Below are positions 45,061 through 56,180 of a stretch of DNA of 64,000 nt, one piece after another. The translations under genes were made by a program, and so were the position numbers. The DNA is from Salticus scenicus (Eukaryota; Arthropoda; Arachnida; Araneae; Salticidae): NCBI GenBank assembly GCA_963930645.1, contig OZ005652.1:349270602-349334601 (forward strand), given 5' to 3'. Each line of letters opens with the position of its first letter. Position 1 is the first letter of the stretch. The notes under the pieces are model-generated. The model was not told the origin of the DNA and searched no databases. It saw only the letters and a list, made by a program, of their open reading frames with translations.

Positions 45061-45510
45061 TTATATGCTTCTTCTTTTTTTTTTTTCTTGAGATAATGTG
45101 ATCAGAAGACATAAAATTGACCTAAAAAAGTGAAAACCTAAAATTTTTACTGCATGAGAAACTTAATATACGTGTTACGTGTAAAAACTTATAAAACAAA
45201 ATTTACATATAACAAGTTGAAAAATAAAGAAAAAAAAAATGGTAGATTTATTTTTTGAAACACCCATTTCTGAGATCTAAAATTAACCTACCTAAACAGG
45301 ATGACTGTTAATTTTCCTGTAATAACCACCTATTACATGAGAAAGGATATCTAAAATGGATTTATATAACAATTTTCAATTAAATCGTTAGAGCCGTTTT
45401 TTAGATACCACTTTTTACCAAAACTTTGGATGCTCATTTTAAGACAATGATTCTTCTGACTGGCACGTCCACATAAACATTCCCTCACTTCACCGCTATT
45501 CCTCTTCAGT

Positions 45511-46345
45511 TCACTTCACTAGGTCCAAAAGTTGTTGCCATTCATCGTGTATTATACTGTGTTCTCGGTTATTGATAACAGAATTAGTAGTTAAAATTTC
45601 TGTAGCTTCACGTTTTAGGGCAAATCTGTGGATATTATAAGAAAGATGCAATCTTCTGAATGTTACTAGTTTTAATGTTAATGGGATTACTATTATGAGT
45701 GGTAGATAGAGCGGTACTAGATTTATTAAATTTAAGGTCTGAGATATGTTCTTTTTCTCTTTCTTTAATGGGTCTTTTTGACATGCCAATATAATTAGCT
45801 TACGATTTATTTTCAAAGTTAAAATTAATTTTGAATATCCCAGAAGTATCTTTAAATGGAACGTTGTCTTTTTCATTTCAGAGGTGTTGAAAAACGTTTT
45901 TGTTAGGTTTTATTGGAATATTGACGTTTATTTTGGTGGCTTTGTGTTTTATTTTGTTGGCGGTACCGTTGCAAAAAGGAATGGCAGTAGTGAACTTGGG
46001 TTTTTTTTTTTTTTTTAACATTATTTATTTTATTAAGGGTTTTCAGACGTTTTTTGTATAATTTTTGTACAAGATTTTTACTGTAGTTTGCTTTGTTTTT
46101 TGATTTCTTTTATATATTTGATTTCAACTTTTAGGAATGTTTGGTTGGAACAGATTAGAAGAGCGGGATTTATAAATGAATGGATTGCAGCTAATTTGTA
46201 TGCGAGAGGGGTTCTGCATTTATTATTAATTGTTTCATTATTGTTTGTGGGTTTTCTATAGACAATAGTTTCAAAAGTATTATCCGGTTTTTTAGTTATT
46301 AATACATCAAGGAAAGGTAATGAATTATAATCGAAATTTTAATAA
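45511..46345 (-). pseudogene. Penelope-like element remnant (RT C-terminus, GIY-YIG)
   Basis: Minus strand from 46345 down: LPFLDVLITKKPDNTFETI and VYRKPTNNNETINNK (RT block 7 region), then YKLAAIHSFINPALLI. After stops, a linker NVNIPIKPNKNVF follows, then the nuclease: SGIFKINFNFENKS (GIF for GIY), NYIGMSKRPIKEREKEHI (YIG and Arg helix), IQKIASFL. In the 45511-45876 frame, REATEILTTNSV and HDEWQQLLDLVK end the protein. Stops and frameshifts separate the parts. It is in the orientation opposite to the copy at 7741-8330. Confidence 0.85.
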
Positions 46346-46969
46346 TAACACTTTGATTACTATAAATTTAATGACACTTAAGCAAAATGTATATTATACT
46401 TTTTTTAAGACAATAATTAATTTTTTTTTTAATAAAAAAGATTTATTATAAAAAGTGAGAAAAATCATACTATTAATGCATGATTGGGTAATAATTACAT
46501 ATATCATATATTGAGTATATTACATTTCATAAGAACTATATGAACATATTTTGAATATTAATTATATATATTGTGTATCTTTAATAATGAGCATGCGGTT
46601 TATGTTCATACAGACAGTTATTTAATAACATTAGTAATCTTTAATATTCGTCTGATTTGCTGCTTGTCTATGAGTATTAAAAATTCTACTGTGAATTCAA
46701 TTGATTCTTTAATCAGTATTCTTCGATATTTCCTGTGTTCCTCCATTTAAGATTTTTTCTCGGAAATATCCATCTTATTTAGAATAGAAAATAATGACAG
46801 GTCGAGAAATTTTGAAAATTTTTAGTAAAGTGGAAAAGACCTATAACCGATATTAGCGACGTATGAACGAAGAATTTTTGCATTAAAATGAATAGGAATG
46901 AATCGGGACTTCACTAAAAAGACGTATAAATGTAAAAGATGTATAAACGAGAGACATAAATGGTGCTTT

Positions 46970-47115
46970 ACTGTTCTAATTCTGCTATCAGTAACCAAGA
47001 ACACAGTATAATACCCGATGAATGGCAACAACTTTTGGACCTAGCAAAGTGAACTGAAGAGGAATAACAGCGAAGTGAGGGAATGTTTATGTGGACATGC
47101 CAGTCAGAAGAGTAA
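46970..47115 (+). mobile_element. Second Penelope tail in inverted orientation
   Basis: GAACACAGTATAATACCCGA and TGAATGGCAACAACTTTTGG repeat, in opposite orientation, the end of the Penelope coding region at 45511-45565. The homology continues through AAGTGAGGGAATGTTTATGT and GGACATGCCAGTCAGAAGA (mirror of about 45450-45490). The two tails face away from each other and enclose 45.5-47.0 kb. Confidence 0.8.
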
Positions 47116-47229
47116 TTTTTTTAGCGCTTAAGAGGGCTACGATGTGGCAGTCGAAATATATACGCTACATAAAAGGATGATATAATGAGGTACTTTAAAA
47201 ACTTAAAATAAAATAAAATAATATTTCTT

Positions 47230-47913
47230 TAACTAATTATACTATTTGCATACTCAATTTTTGACTGGAAAACAATAATTACATACAAAAGGATATTTAA
47301 AAGGAAGTTTGAAAAAATCCAGCCGTTTTTAAAGGAATGCATTTGTAAGACTTGAAATTGAGCTATTTATACAGGACACCCATCAATTTTCCTGAACTAA
47401 CAAACTATATCATTCGAAAGGACATTTAGTAAAGTGTTTCTATTGCAACTTTGAAGAAAATCGTTAGAGCTGTTTTTGAGATACTGACTTATGGTCCCAC
47501 TTTTGGTTTCTGAAGACTCACTTCCAGTTTTTCTCTTTTCATCAGAATTTGGAAAATTCATGTGTACACCAGACCTGTATCAATTGTGAAGTTTCATAGT
47601 TCTATCTTTATTAGTTCCGGAGATATGATAGCCAGAAGATTCCTCACATACAGTCGGTAACAAAAGTCTTCAACAGGATTCGACAAGGATTTATTTAACA
47701 AAACTTTATTAAGTGTACTTTTTTTATATGGGAATTTTTGCTAGTGTTCAGAGACTTTTGTTACCGACTGTACATATACACTGGCCAATTGCCTAAAACT
47801 ACTTTTTTGGACTCAGGAAGCTTTAAAACACATAAATCAGGGGAAAACACGATATAGAATTTTTGGACCGAATACAATACTTCCATTACCTATGGTAGTA
47901 GGGTAATGGAAAT
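47230..47913 (-). mobile_element. Hairpin-ended element, variant A, reverse copy, 3' truncated
   Basis: On the minus strand it starts after GTATTTTT with ATTTCCATTACCC, loop, GGTAATGGAAGT, ATTGTATTCGG. It then follows 24101-24650 (CTGGTGTACA, CATTCGAAAGGACAT, AAACGGCT-like parts). A 120-bp TA-flanked MITE is inserted at 47651. The distal end with the second hairpin is missing. Confidence 0.7.
47651..47770. mobile_element. 120-bp Tc1/mariner MITE
   Basis: TA, then CAGTCGGTAACAAAAGTCT. The right end AGACTTTTGTTACCGACTG is followed by TA. It has 19-bp perfect inverted ends. Confidence 0.9.
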
Positions 47914-47929
47914 AAAAATACACTGAAAG

Positions 47930-49114
47930 ACTTTTCTCCAGCAAAAATTTCTGAACCTAACGTACATTTATGCAAACTAAACTATCCGTGCATCATTAAA
48001 ATAGTTAAATCTATAGAACACATTTGCACTGTTTATTATTATGGTGGGAGAAAACAAAAAATAAAAGCATTTCAATTTAATGTTAAGAATCCCTACTCCC
48101 TGAAATGCAGAAAATGTTACAATAACCATTTTACCACTAGACACAGGAAAAGAGCAGTTGATGGGATTGTGAAATGTCTTGTATATATCATATGTATTAT
48201 ATGAAAGACTAGTAACAGGAGCTGAAGATTTTGCAGAAGTTGCAGCTGAAAACAGCCAAAATATAAAGTTTATTCCATCAGATGGAATGATGTTGAAACT
48301 CCCCATAATATCCATGATAATATGTAAAGCCACTTGAAAAATATAATTTGGAATATCAGGAATTCTTTTCTGCAGAAACAAAAACATTGCCAAAAAAAAA
48401 AAAAAAAAAAAATGCTAACTAAATGCTTTCAGGGTATTGAGGGGTTAAATCAGATATTTTGTTTTCAATGAAAAATGTTATTTAAAAATTTGTTTAGGTG
48501 GCTAGTTTTTGTCAAAAATTACAAGAAAAAACAAGAGTGGCAAATTGTGATTGGAGAAAGAAGTTTCATCAAAATACATACCTAGAAGCTAGAAGGAAAA
48601 GAAAAACATTTAATGATTGTTAAAAACATTAAGTGTTAATCAGACATAACCTTTTTTTTTCTTTTTCCATTGCTATATGGTAAGGACAAGTAATAAATTT
48701 AATTGAAATGTATTCTATTAATCTAAGAAATCAACTACAGATTTAAAAAAAAAAGGGGGGGGGGACAGTTATTTATTAAAGGACCAAAAAGATCAATTAA
48801 AATTAAACATTGAATAGGTAGCTATTTAAAATGATTAACTAAAAACATAACTGCAATATGACATAGCTGCTGATAAAATCAGAGAAAAATATTTTTTGGC
48901 CTGTCTTAAGCCAAGACAGCAGTCCTTGAAATGATCATATGTTTAAATAAAAATATGCTGTTATAACAAAAAATAAGTTTTTAAATGTAGATTTGATTAC
49001 TCAGAAAATTTCATCTCAAAAATTTCTGTTTCTCACATTAACATTTTTATCATTCCATCAATTTAAATTTGTTAATTATGACAATTTACTAAATTTTATT
49101 TTTTTTTATTACAG
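47930..49114. other. Intron sequence; unexplained 138-codon ORF
   Basis: A minus ORF at 47977-48393 starts in an AT-rich poly-A context. The plus strand of the same stretch contains a CxxC...H pattern (LKCRKCYNNHFTTRH) that could be a degraded transposase finger. Neither is convincing. A G-run lies at 48755-48764. Ends with acceptor TTTTATTACAG before the exon at 49115. Confidence 0.4.
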
Positions 49115-49234
49115 AGAATTAGATCTACAGTGGATGAAAAAGAACAAAAACAGCTTTTGATGGATCTAGAAGTTGTAATGAAAAGCAATGATTGTATATA
49201 TATAGTTCAGTTTTTTGGTGCAATATTCAAAGAA
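49115..49234 (+). CDS. Mkk4: Mkk4 exon, kinase N-lobe (helix C)
   Basis: 120 nt, 40 codons, phase 0 at both ends: RIRSTVDEKEQKQLLMDLEV, then VMKSNDCIYIVQFFGAIFKE. The Glu of DLEVVM is the helix-C partner of the ATP-binding Lys. Human MKK4 has RIRSTVDEKEQKQLLMDLDV here. Acceptor TTACAG, donor GTAAGT. Confidence 0.97.
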
Positions 49235-49734
49235 GTAAGTGTTCATTATCTACTACTTTTTTGGTGTTGTATGCAAATTAGATTATCTTTTAAATGATGG
49301 TGTCCAGTAATACCTCCAAAACATTAAATGTTTGTTATAAAGTTTGGGGAAAAAATAATAAGTCAATAAAACAAATTTCTTTTTTTTTAACGTTGAAAAT
49401 ATGCTGTATAAGCTTTAAGGATACTACCCAGTCAGCTAATGCATAGTTATTCAATGAAATTTTTTATTGGAACCTAAAGAACAAGTCAGCAGTTATTTTT
49501 AAATTCAAATAGTATTCCTGTATATAATGAAACTAAACAACTTCAGTGGGCATAATATTAATAAGTTCCACAGTATCTGTGTTGAAATTGCAAAATGTTT
49601 CTATCCTTAATAACATCATAAAAAGAATTTCTAAGTATTTAAATGAGAAGATGATGTGTGTAAATCATTTTATAGTTTTCAGTAATGTAATATCTAAGCA
49701 AAATATTTGCTTGTTCAAAAACTAACAAGTACAA
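49235..49734. other. Intron sequence without recognised features
   Basis: AT-rich, no ORF or bounded repeat before the TIR element at 49735. Confidence 0.5.
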
Positions 49735-50095
49735 TTGAGGAGCAAACATTCAAACCGTGTTTTCTCCAAAAAAAAAAAAAAATGAGTTAGTGATTTTTCT
49801 GTTAACTCGACATTAAATAGCACAAAGTTACACTATTGTTTTAAACCAAAATAATTTTTATCGCATTATAAATGCTCTTAGAAAGTTAGGGTTTCAATCA
49901 AACAGTGTTTCCTCCAGAGCCTGTTTTCAGTCAAACTGTGATTTCTCCAGCCAACCAGTCAGTACTGCTCATTCTGGTCGCGTGACTCGTACATGTACCA
50001 ACTTTTTATGTTTGTTTTTTCGTTAGTTCTATCTTGTTTTCTTCATTTTAGAGGAGTGTACTTTATTATTATTATTTATTTATTATTTTTTTCAA

Positions 50096-50671
50096 ATGGA
50101 AGAATTAATAGATGGTGTATTAGTGAGTACTTCTAATTATGGAACTAGAAAAAGACAGAGAATTGGTGGAAAAAGAAAAGAAGCGAAAAAGAAACGATAT
50201 TCAGCACCTTTAGATAACAACATTTATGCTCCATGCAAACATTCTATTAATACTTTTTCATGCACTGATGTTAGACCTAATGACGTTAAGAAGTTTCGGG
50301 ATAGACTTTACGAAATTGCGGACAAACAGCAGCAAGATTCTATTATAGCCTCATTAGTTGTTACAAAAAATGTAACTCGACGTAGACCTAATAACCCAAC
50401 CCAAAATAAATCGCAATCATCTGGCTTACAGCATGCATTTTCTGCTTCTTATTTTGTTACTAGTAGCAGTGGTAGGAGAATTCCTGTGTGTAAAAACAAT
50501 TTCATGGCTATAACTAAAATAGTTCGTACAATGCTAGCCAATATTGTTACTAAGGCACATGCTGGTGAACCTATTGAGGAAAAGAGAGCAGGGGATAGAA
50601 AAAGCCACTTAAGCATTAATAAAAAAAACAAGGTAAGAGAATTCATCTCAAATTTAAAGGCATCAGAATGA
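50096..50671 (+). CDS. Transposon-encoded basic protein of unknown family, probably truncated
   Basis: 191 codons from ATGGAAGAATTAATA. The N-terminus is very basic (RKRQRIGGKRKEAKKKR). It is followed by a CKH...FSCTDV motif, a VKKFRDRLYEIADKQQQDSI helix, RRRPNN, RRIPVCKNNFMAITKIV (a VCKxxF motif) and EEKRAGDRKSHLSINKK before KVREFISNLKASE. From memory, VCKxxFL...GDRR...xxVxxFIxxL is the layout of an invertebrate repeat-associated protein family with an N-terminal Cys-rich part. Homology seems to continue past the TGA (PDFKWYKDIIANSFHVEY at about 50725-50785). The protein is therefore probably interrupted by a stop and lacks its usual catalytic part. No host gene role is suggested. Confidence 0.6.
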   Translation: MEELIDGVLVSTSNYGTRKRQRIGGKRKEAKKKRYSAPLDNNIYAPCKHSINTFSCTDVRPNDVKKFRDRLYEIADKQQQDSIIASLVVTKNVTRRRPNNPTQNKSQSSGLQHAFSASYFVTSSSGRRIPVCKNNFMAITKIVRTMLANIVTKAHAGEPIEEKRAGDRKSHLSINKKNKVREFISNLKASE

Positions 50672-51009
50672 CGTAGACAAACTTTTACAATTGATGTATG
50701 GTGAAGAGTGAAAAAATCAGCCTGATTTTAAATGGTATAAAGATATCATTGCTAATAGCTTTCATGTAGAATATGAAGAAACAGAGGAAGCATGAAATTG
50801 CTTAAGTGAAGATATTGGTTTAAAAATTTAAATTTCAAATTGGCTTAAAAATTTTAGTTCTTCCCTACAATTTGCATGGTGATTTTTCACGCGTAAATAT
50901 TTAATTTAATTTTGTAATTACATAACAAAATCTGTTCTGTTAATTACTTTATTACATTAAGAATGTTATTTCATTCAAGCTACATACTTTTTCATTCAAA
51001 AAAGGTTTT

Positions 51010-51140
51010 GTCCACATTGGAAACATTCAAAACATGTTTTCTCCTCTGTGTTTCGGTCAAAACATGCTTTCTCCACATTGGAAACATTCAAAACATGTTT
51101 TCTCCTCTCTGTTTCGGTCAAAACATGCTTTCTCCAAATT
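51010..51140. repeat. 62-bp tandem repeat, 2 units, subterminal in the TIR transposon
   Basis: TCCACATTGGAAACATTCAA then AACATGTTTTCTCCTCTGTG then TTTCGGTCAAAACATGCTTT, repeated about 62 bp on, with TTTCTCC as the common word. The same words occur in the terminal inverted repeats. Confidence 0.85.
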
Positions 51141-51453
51141 TCAAATGCATTTTTCTAATTAACTCTAAGTTTATTAGGTAAAGTAGGCCTACAGATCTTC
51201 CTAGTAACCAATAATACAACTAAACAAATGATAATTAGGGTCTAAGAAGTGTTATTTTTTAATTTATTAGTTTTTTGTGTTTTCTGAAAAATTGCATTCG
51301 AAGGAGAAAACACGGTTTGAATGTTTGCTCCTCAATTTAAATGCTTGAATACTTCCCATTCTATTAAGCTTTTCCTTGTGTGAATCTGATCATGCAAATT
51401 TTGATTAGTAAATTTAGATTGATAATGTTCTCTTGGGAGGGGGGGGGGGGGTA

Positions 51454-51780
51454 TCTTTGATCTCTCCTGTAATTGTATGAAAACTAAAAGTTTTGCATTA
51501 ATGTACTCATAATGTCGATAAGTATTTTATAATCTATGTATAATATATATGATTTTTCTTTCTTGTTGGTTTATGATTGAAAATGAATGAAAATGCCCCT
51601 TTTTATGAGTTTTTGGTCTTTGATCTCTCCTGTATTTGTATGAAAATTTGTAGATTTTGTATTAATGTACTTATAATGTTAATAAGTATTTTATAACCTA
51701 TACATAATGTGATTTTTCTTTCTTGTTGATTCTGTATTGAAAATTAATGAAAATGCCTTTTTTTATGAGTTTATTCTTTT
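51454..51780. repeat. 163-bp tandem duplication
   Basis: CTTTGATCTCTCCTGTAATT...AATAAGTATTTTATAA...GATTTTTCTTTCTTGTTG at 51454 recurs from 51617. A G-run (51436-51450) lies just before it. No coding. Confidence 0.8.
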
Positions 51781-52097
51781 TTTTTTTTTTTTTCAACTAA
51801 TTTTCTTTGATGATTTTAAATTATTGTCATCAATGACAAAAAATATTTTTGACTATTCTTCACCTATATTTCAATCGTTTGTCCCTCTCTGGATTGGTTC
51901 ATTCTGGATTTTTATTACTTAGTTCTAAATTTAAGCCATATTTATCGTTTATACTTCGATAATCAGTTTGTATTGCACAATTAGATTGATTGATAAATTA
52001 AGATTATTAAAATTTGTTTTTCACTGTTATTTTAACATACACATCTATTTATATGCATATAGAAATATTTTAGCCTCTTTTTTAATGTTTTGTTTAG

Positions 52098-52217
52098 GGA
52101 GATTGCTGGATTTGTATGGAATTAATGGACACATCATTAGATAAATTTTATAAAATAGTACATGAAAAGCTCAATCAAAGAATTCCAGAAAGTTTTCTTG
52201 GAAAAGTTACCATGGCT
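52098..52217 (+). CDS. Mkk4: Mkk4 exon, hinge and start of C-lobe
   Basis: 120 nt, 40 codons, phase 0 at both ends: GDCWICMELMDTSLDKFYKI, then VHEKLNQRIPESFLGKVTMA. ICMELMDTS is the hinge segment typical of MKK4 and MKK7. Acceptor TGTTTAG, donor GTAAGT. Confidence 0.97.
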
Positions 52218-52259
52218 GTAAGTTAATATATATATTATAATGATTTATCATTTATTAAG

Positions 52260-54090
52260 CGTAGAAAAGCTAAGCAACAGATAAAAGATCACTGAAACCA
52301 CAAAGACCAATAAGAATGAAAAAAAAAAATTTTGTAGGAGAAGCTCAAAAAGGTGAAAAAATCATCAGGGTATGAAATACACATATTTAAAGAAACCAAA
52401 TTTATTAATTAACAGCTTGCAAAACAAATGAAACAATAAACTAACTCATCAAAATCTTAACAGAAAAACTTAAAATGAAACAAAATTTATGAAAAAATAA
52501 TTTAAGAAACTTAAGAAAGGAAGGAAGTAGGGAGGCAACAAGATTACACTTGCCAAAAAAAAAAAGTTACTCACCACAAAATATGATTAACTTACTCAAT
52601 TTTTTACGTATAAGGTGACCAGAATTTTTTATTGGAAAAAGAAGAGAAATTACGCAATTTCTTTTATTTTATAAGAAAATAGAAGACATTCAATTTTGAA
52701 AAAAAAGGTCATTTTAGAGGAAACAAAATTGAATGAAAATGATTATAAAAACTGATTCAAAAGCTACTTTACACAAGTGATGGAAAACATTTTTATCTCA
52801 AATGATGAATTTGGATCAGTACACCTTAATTTAAATTAATAATATATGAATACGAGATGAAAAATCCCTAATTTTTATAGGTGTCACTGGACAATATAGA
52901 TTTTTATTATTATTATTAATTTTTGCTATAGACAAAAACTTTTTTTTATTATTAAAATTATAATCATAAAATAAAATTGGCAAATGAAAAAATAAAATTA
53001 TTATTCAGCAGATGAAACAATTTGTTTTAACGAACAGTCATTCTTTATCAACATTTTATAAAAGTTTTCACAAGTATAACCTAACTTAGTCTTAGTAGTT
53101 AATAAGTTTTAAAGTAGGTTTATAAAGGGGATTTTTTTCACATGTCTACATTTTGTTCTTCATTTTGCGAAATTTTTTTAATTAAGGACTAAATCGTTTT
53201 CATTTGAAAAAGAGGACTGAGGACGAAAAGCATAAAAAAGAGGACTTTTTAGTCCTGTAATGTTTTTTTAGTTTAAGAAGGCAGAGTGTTGAAAAAGAAA
53301 ATTGTCCTCTTAAAAAGAGGATGTCTGGTCACCTTACCTAAGATTAACATGATTTTATGTTTTTAAATCGATTTTTTTTTTTTTTGGTAGCACCGTATAC
53401 TGTAAAAATTCTATTTACATTTAGACTGAAATTTTACTCGCCACTGGCAAGTGGAAATTTTAGCACCCTGTGTATAGTATCATTATTCTTCATCTGCTAT
53501 GTACAACTAAACCCTTGAATTATTTTGCATGTTTTAATCCTTGTAACTTCAAATGCATCATCCTGTGAGTGATGTTCGTTTTTTATGGTTGTTTTCTGTT
53601 TGGTTCTCTGATTTCTGGAACTAAATAGTTTATTTCACTTTCTTCATCATTTTTATCTTCAATTAATTTCTTGTACGATAGACTGCCCGTTAGCAATTTG
53701 CTATTATAGCTGCTAATGAACGAAATCATACATTTAGGTTCAACAGTGAAAAAGGTAACCCCTGATGATTTTTTTTTTTTCACCGTTCTGAGCTTTTCCT
53801 AATTGAAAAAAAATTTTGTTTAAAATACTGTCTTAATTGTTTATTTTCTCATTGCTTTTTTGTATCTTTTGATTTGAGTTTCATGTCGTTTTTGCACACC
53901 AGCAAAATTATTAAAATTGTAACTAACAATCTGGGAATAAATTTATGGTTAGATTTAAGTTAAATAAAAAAATAAATGTTTCAATAAATCACAATCAGTC
54001 TCCACAGGTTATTTAAATTTGTTGTAATTTCATTCTTATTGGTCTGTGTGGTTTCAGTGATCTTATATCTGTTGCTTGGCTTTTACTATG
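52260..54090. mobile_element. 1.83-kb element with about 60-bp inverted ends, filling the intron
   Basis: GTAGAAAAGCTAAGCAACAG, then ATAAAAGATCACTGAAACCA and CAAAGACCAATAAGAATGAA on the left. The inverse lies at about 54025-54086 with a few differences. No clear target duplication was found. Inside are a nested TA-flanked MITE (52613-53334) and an unrecognised 66-codon minus ORF (53583-53783). Confidence 0.7.
52613..53334. mobile_element. 722-bp MITE with AGGTGACCAG ends
   Basis: TA, then AGGTGACCAGAATTTTTTAT. The right end GGATGTCTGGTCACCT is followed by TA. The right subterminal part has repeated AAAGAGGAC/GTCCTCTT words. TA flanks suggest Tc1/mariner. Many genomes also have hAT-like GGTGACCAGA elements, so the superfamily is open. 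Confidence 0.7.
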
Positions 54091-54377
54091 ATTAATAATA
54101 TATATGTAAAACAACTAACAATAAAAGTATTATTTTTATTTCTTACCGTCTGCTCTCTAACATTAATGATACTAGCAGGTGAAAAGTACAAAAGAATTTT
54201 ATTTAAAGAAAAAAAGTGTTTTATTATTATTATTATTACAGTAAAGAAAATTCATTGAGAATAAATTTTACTAAATATCTTTGTCTGTTATTTTTAAGAT
54301 ATATTTTAATTTCTCTTGCTTTAATACAGTTGCAGAAATTTGTTAAAATGAAATGTTTTATTGAAAACTATTTTCAG

Positions 54378-54429
54378 ACTCTTAAAGCCTTAAATTACCT
54401 CAAAGAAAAGCTAAATATCATTCACAGAG
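54378..54429 (+). CDS. Mkk4: Mkk4 exon, helix E to catalytic loop
   Basis: 52 nt, 17 codons plus one base: TLKALNYLKEKLNIIHR, then the G that starts the Asp codon of HRD. Acceptor TTTTCAG, donor GTGAGT. The intron falls inside the HRD Asp codon. The 107-bp intron after it is the only short one in the gene. Confidence 0.97.
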
Positions 54430-54536
54430 GTGAGTGCCTCCATATTTATATTTACCTTTAAGTTTTGATTTTTGTTGAATACATTCTGAGGATATTTGTT
54501 TATTAAAGTAATGGTTTTTATAAAATTTATTTTTAG

Positions 54537-54664
54537 ATGTTAAACCTAGCAATATATTATTGGATCGTGGAGGAAACATAAAATTATGTGACTTTGGTAT
54601 AAGTGGACAGCTAGTTGATTCAATTGCAAAAACAAGAGATGCTGGCTGTAGACCTTATATGGCT
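54537..54664 (+). CDS. Mkk4: Mkk4 exon, catalytic loop, DFG and activation loop
   Basis: 128 nt: AT completes the catalytic Asp, then 42 codons. VKPSNILLDRGGNIKLCDFG includes the Mg-binding DFG. ISGQLVDSIAKTRDAGCRPY and MA follow. Ser and Thr of DSIAKT correspond to the two sites phosphorylated by upstream MAP3Ks (Ser257 and Thr261 of human MKK4). All catalytic residues are intact. Acceptor TTTTTAG, donor GTAAGA. Confidence 0.98.
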
Positions 54665-54966
54665 GTAAGAATTGTTATTGTTTTCTTTCATTATTTGGTT
54701 TTAGGGACATGCATACTATATTAAGAGTTTTTCCAGTGATTTTTTTTCCTAAGATTTTCTAAAATTGTTTATTAGCTATTGAAAATATTTGTAGATCAAG
54801 TTTCATCTTTATCTCTGTCTCTTTCTGGGAAAAAAAAAAACTACACCAAGAAACTTTTTTTTTTTTTTTTTTTTTTAAACAAATTTGTGTAGTTTTGTCA
54901 AATTAGTTGATTCAAAATTTGCTGTACTCTTAATAACAAAAAATAAAATATTCATTTCATATTGTA
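54665..54966. other. Intron start without recognised features
   Basis: AT-rich with a T-run at 54858-54876. Confidence 0.5.
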
Positions 54967-55117
54967 CTAGCAGCCTTAGCCTGCTAATTTTCAAAAGACA
55001 TTATTCACTAAATCACTTTATAAATAAAAGCTAGAAAAAATTTCATTGAAATTGCTTAGAACCTTGCTTCAGATCCCCATTGGTAGCGTCTTCTCCACCT
55101 GCGCTATATCTATTTCG

Positions 55118-55319
55118 CAGTGGCGGCTCATGAACCGAAAATAGGTGAAGACTTCAAAAATAATATTTAAGTATTTTTAATCATAATTTTTATTAAGTAT
55201 GGTCTTTACTAAAATTAACTAAAAATACTTATTTAAAAGTAAATTTATATTCTATAAATGAATACAGTTTAAAATACACTGTGCCTCTTCACCAATTTTC
55301 GGTGCACGAGCCGCCACTG
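55118..55319. mobile_element. 202-bp hAT MITE (CAGTGGCGGCT family), copy 2
   Basis: CAGTGGCGGCTCATGAACCG and its inverse CGGTGCACGAGCCGCCACTG. A perfect 8-bp duplication CTATTTCG lies at 55110-55117 and 55320-55327. Same family as 44511-44740. Confidence 0.95.
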
Positions 55320-55741
55320 CTATTTCGGATCCCCACTGCTTGCACTTGGGCCTTACCAGACATTTCAATTGAGGTGCTAACTGGACAATAAGTGGTGCTG
55401 CTATTCAATAGTTAAATTTTTTGGACAAATATTTCTGAGACAGATTATCATTTTCACTCTATGACAACAGGAGGCAGCATCAGACAATCTTCCTTGCTGA
55501 ACATTTAATTAATTAAAAAAAGAGAAAAAAATCAAAAATTCGAAAATTGTGCACTGGAAGAGGTTAAAACTTGTCTCCAAGCAAAATTCTGTGATTAACA
55601 GCAATCAACATACTTCTAAGTTTAACTTTGTTTTTTGTCTCTTTCTTTGTCTTATTTACGTTTTAGGATACTGTGAAGACACTGAAAAATTTTCTTTTAT
55701 TAATTGGTGACTTATTTAATTATCTGCAAAAATTAACACAT

Positions 55742-55812
55742 TGGCCTTTAAGGGATCAAACCTCCACCTTCATGTTATTAATACAACACACTAACCGACT
55801 GAAGCCATGTGC
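55742..55812 (-). pseudogene. tRNA-Ile(AAT)-derived segment, unit 1
   Basis: On the minus strand: GGCTTCAGTCGGTTAGTGTG (box A-like), TATTAATAACA (AAT anticodon loop), GGAGGTTTGATCCC (box B-like). The order and spacing match tRNA-Ile. Stem mismatches and an altered acceptor show it is not a working tRNA. It is probably the head of a SINE. Confidence 0.7.
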
Positions 55813-56106
55813 TACAGAAAATGCTTTTGCTTTTACATTTCTATATCTAAAGCTGATCCTTTCATAAATTTATAGATTTTAATTAATTAATTAAAAAAAA
55901 AAAAAAAAAAAAAAAAATGCAGACTTCAGAGTGCATTAGGAGAGGTCAAAATGGGCCTCCATGCAAAATTTTGTTCCTTTGCATAAAAAGAAACCAACGC
56001 ACCTCTAAATTTAACTTTGTTTTTTGCCACTTAATCATCTTTCTTGAAAAATTTTCTTTTATCAGTTAGCATCATTTCTATTAATTATTTGCAAAAAGTA
56101 ACACCT

Positions 56107-56180
56107 TGGCCCTTGGAGCATTGAACCTATGACCTTTGTGTTATTAATATGTCGCTCTAACCAACCAAGCTAATGGACTG
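56107..56180 (-). pseudogene. tRNA-Ile(AAT)-derived segment, unit 2
   Basis: On the minus strand: TAGCTTGGTTGGTTAGAGCG (a good box A and D-arm), ATATTAATAACAC (AAT anticodon loop), AGGTCATAGGTTCAATGCTC (box B one or two changes from GGTTCRANYCC). It is closer to a true tRNA-Ile than unit 1. The surroundings repeat those of unit 1 at a distance of about 365 bp. Confidence 0.75.

Larger units (their letters stand above)
49735..51335 (+). mobile_element. 1.6-kb unclassified TIR transposon
   Basis: Left end TTGAGGAGCAAACATTCAAA, then CCGTGTTTTCTCC. The right end (51303-51335) is the perfect inverse over about 33 bp. Flanks are ACAA... and ...TTTAA. A CAATT/CAATTT-like duplication is possible if the TTG belongs to the target, but it is not certain. 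Subterminal copies of CATTCAAAACATGTTTTCTC and TTTCTCCA occur at both sides (49898-49955, 50990-51140). A 191-codon ORF lies in the middle on the plus strand. Confidence 0.85.

Noticed and set aside
47977..48393. 138-codon minus-strand ORF
   Set aside because: No domain recognised. The plus strand shows a vague CxxC...H pattern instead, so the region is more likely a degraded repeat.
50449..50646. 65-codon minus-strand ORF
   Set aside because: It is antisense to the 191-codon transposon ORF at 50096-50671.
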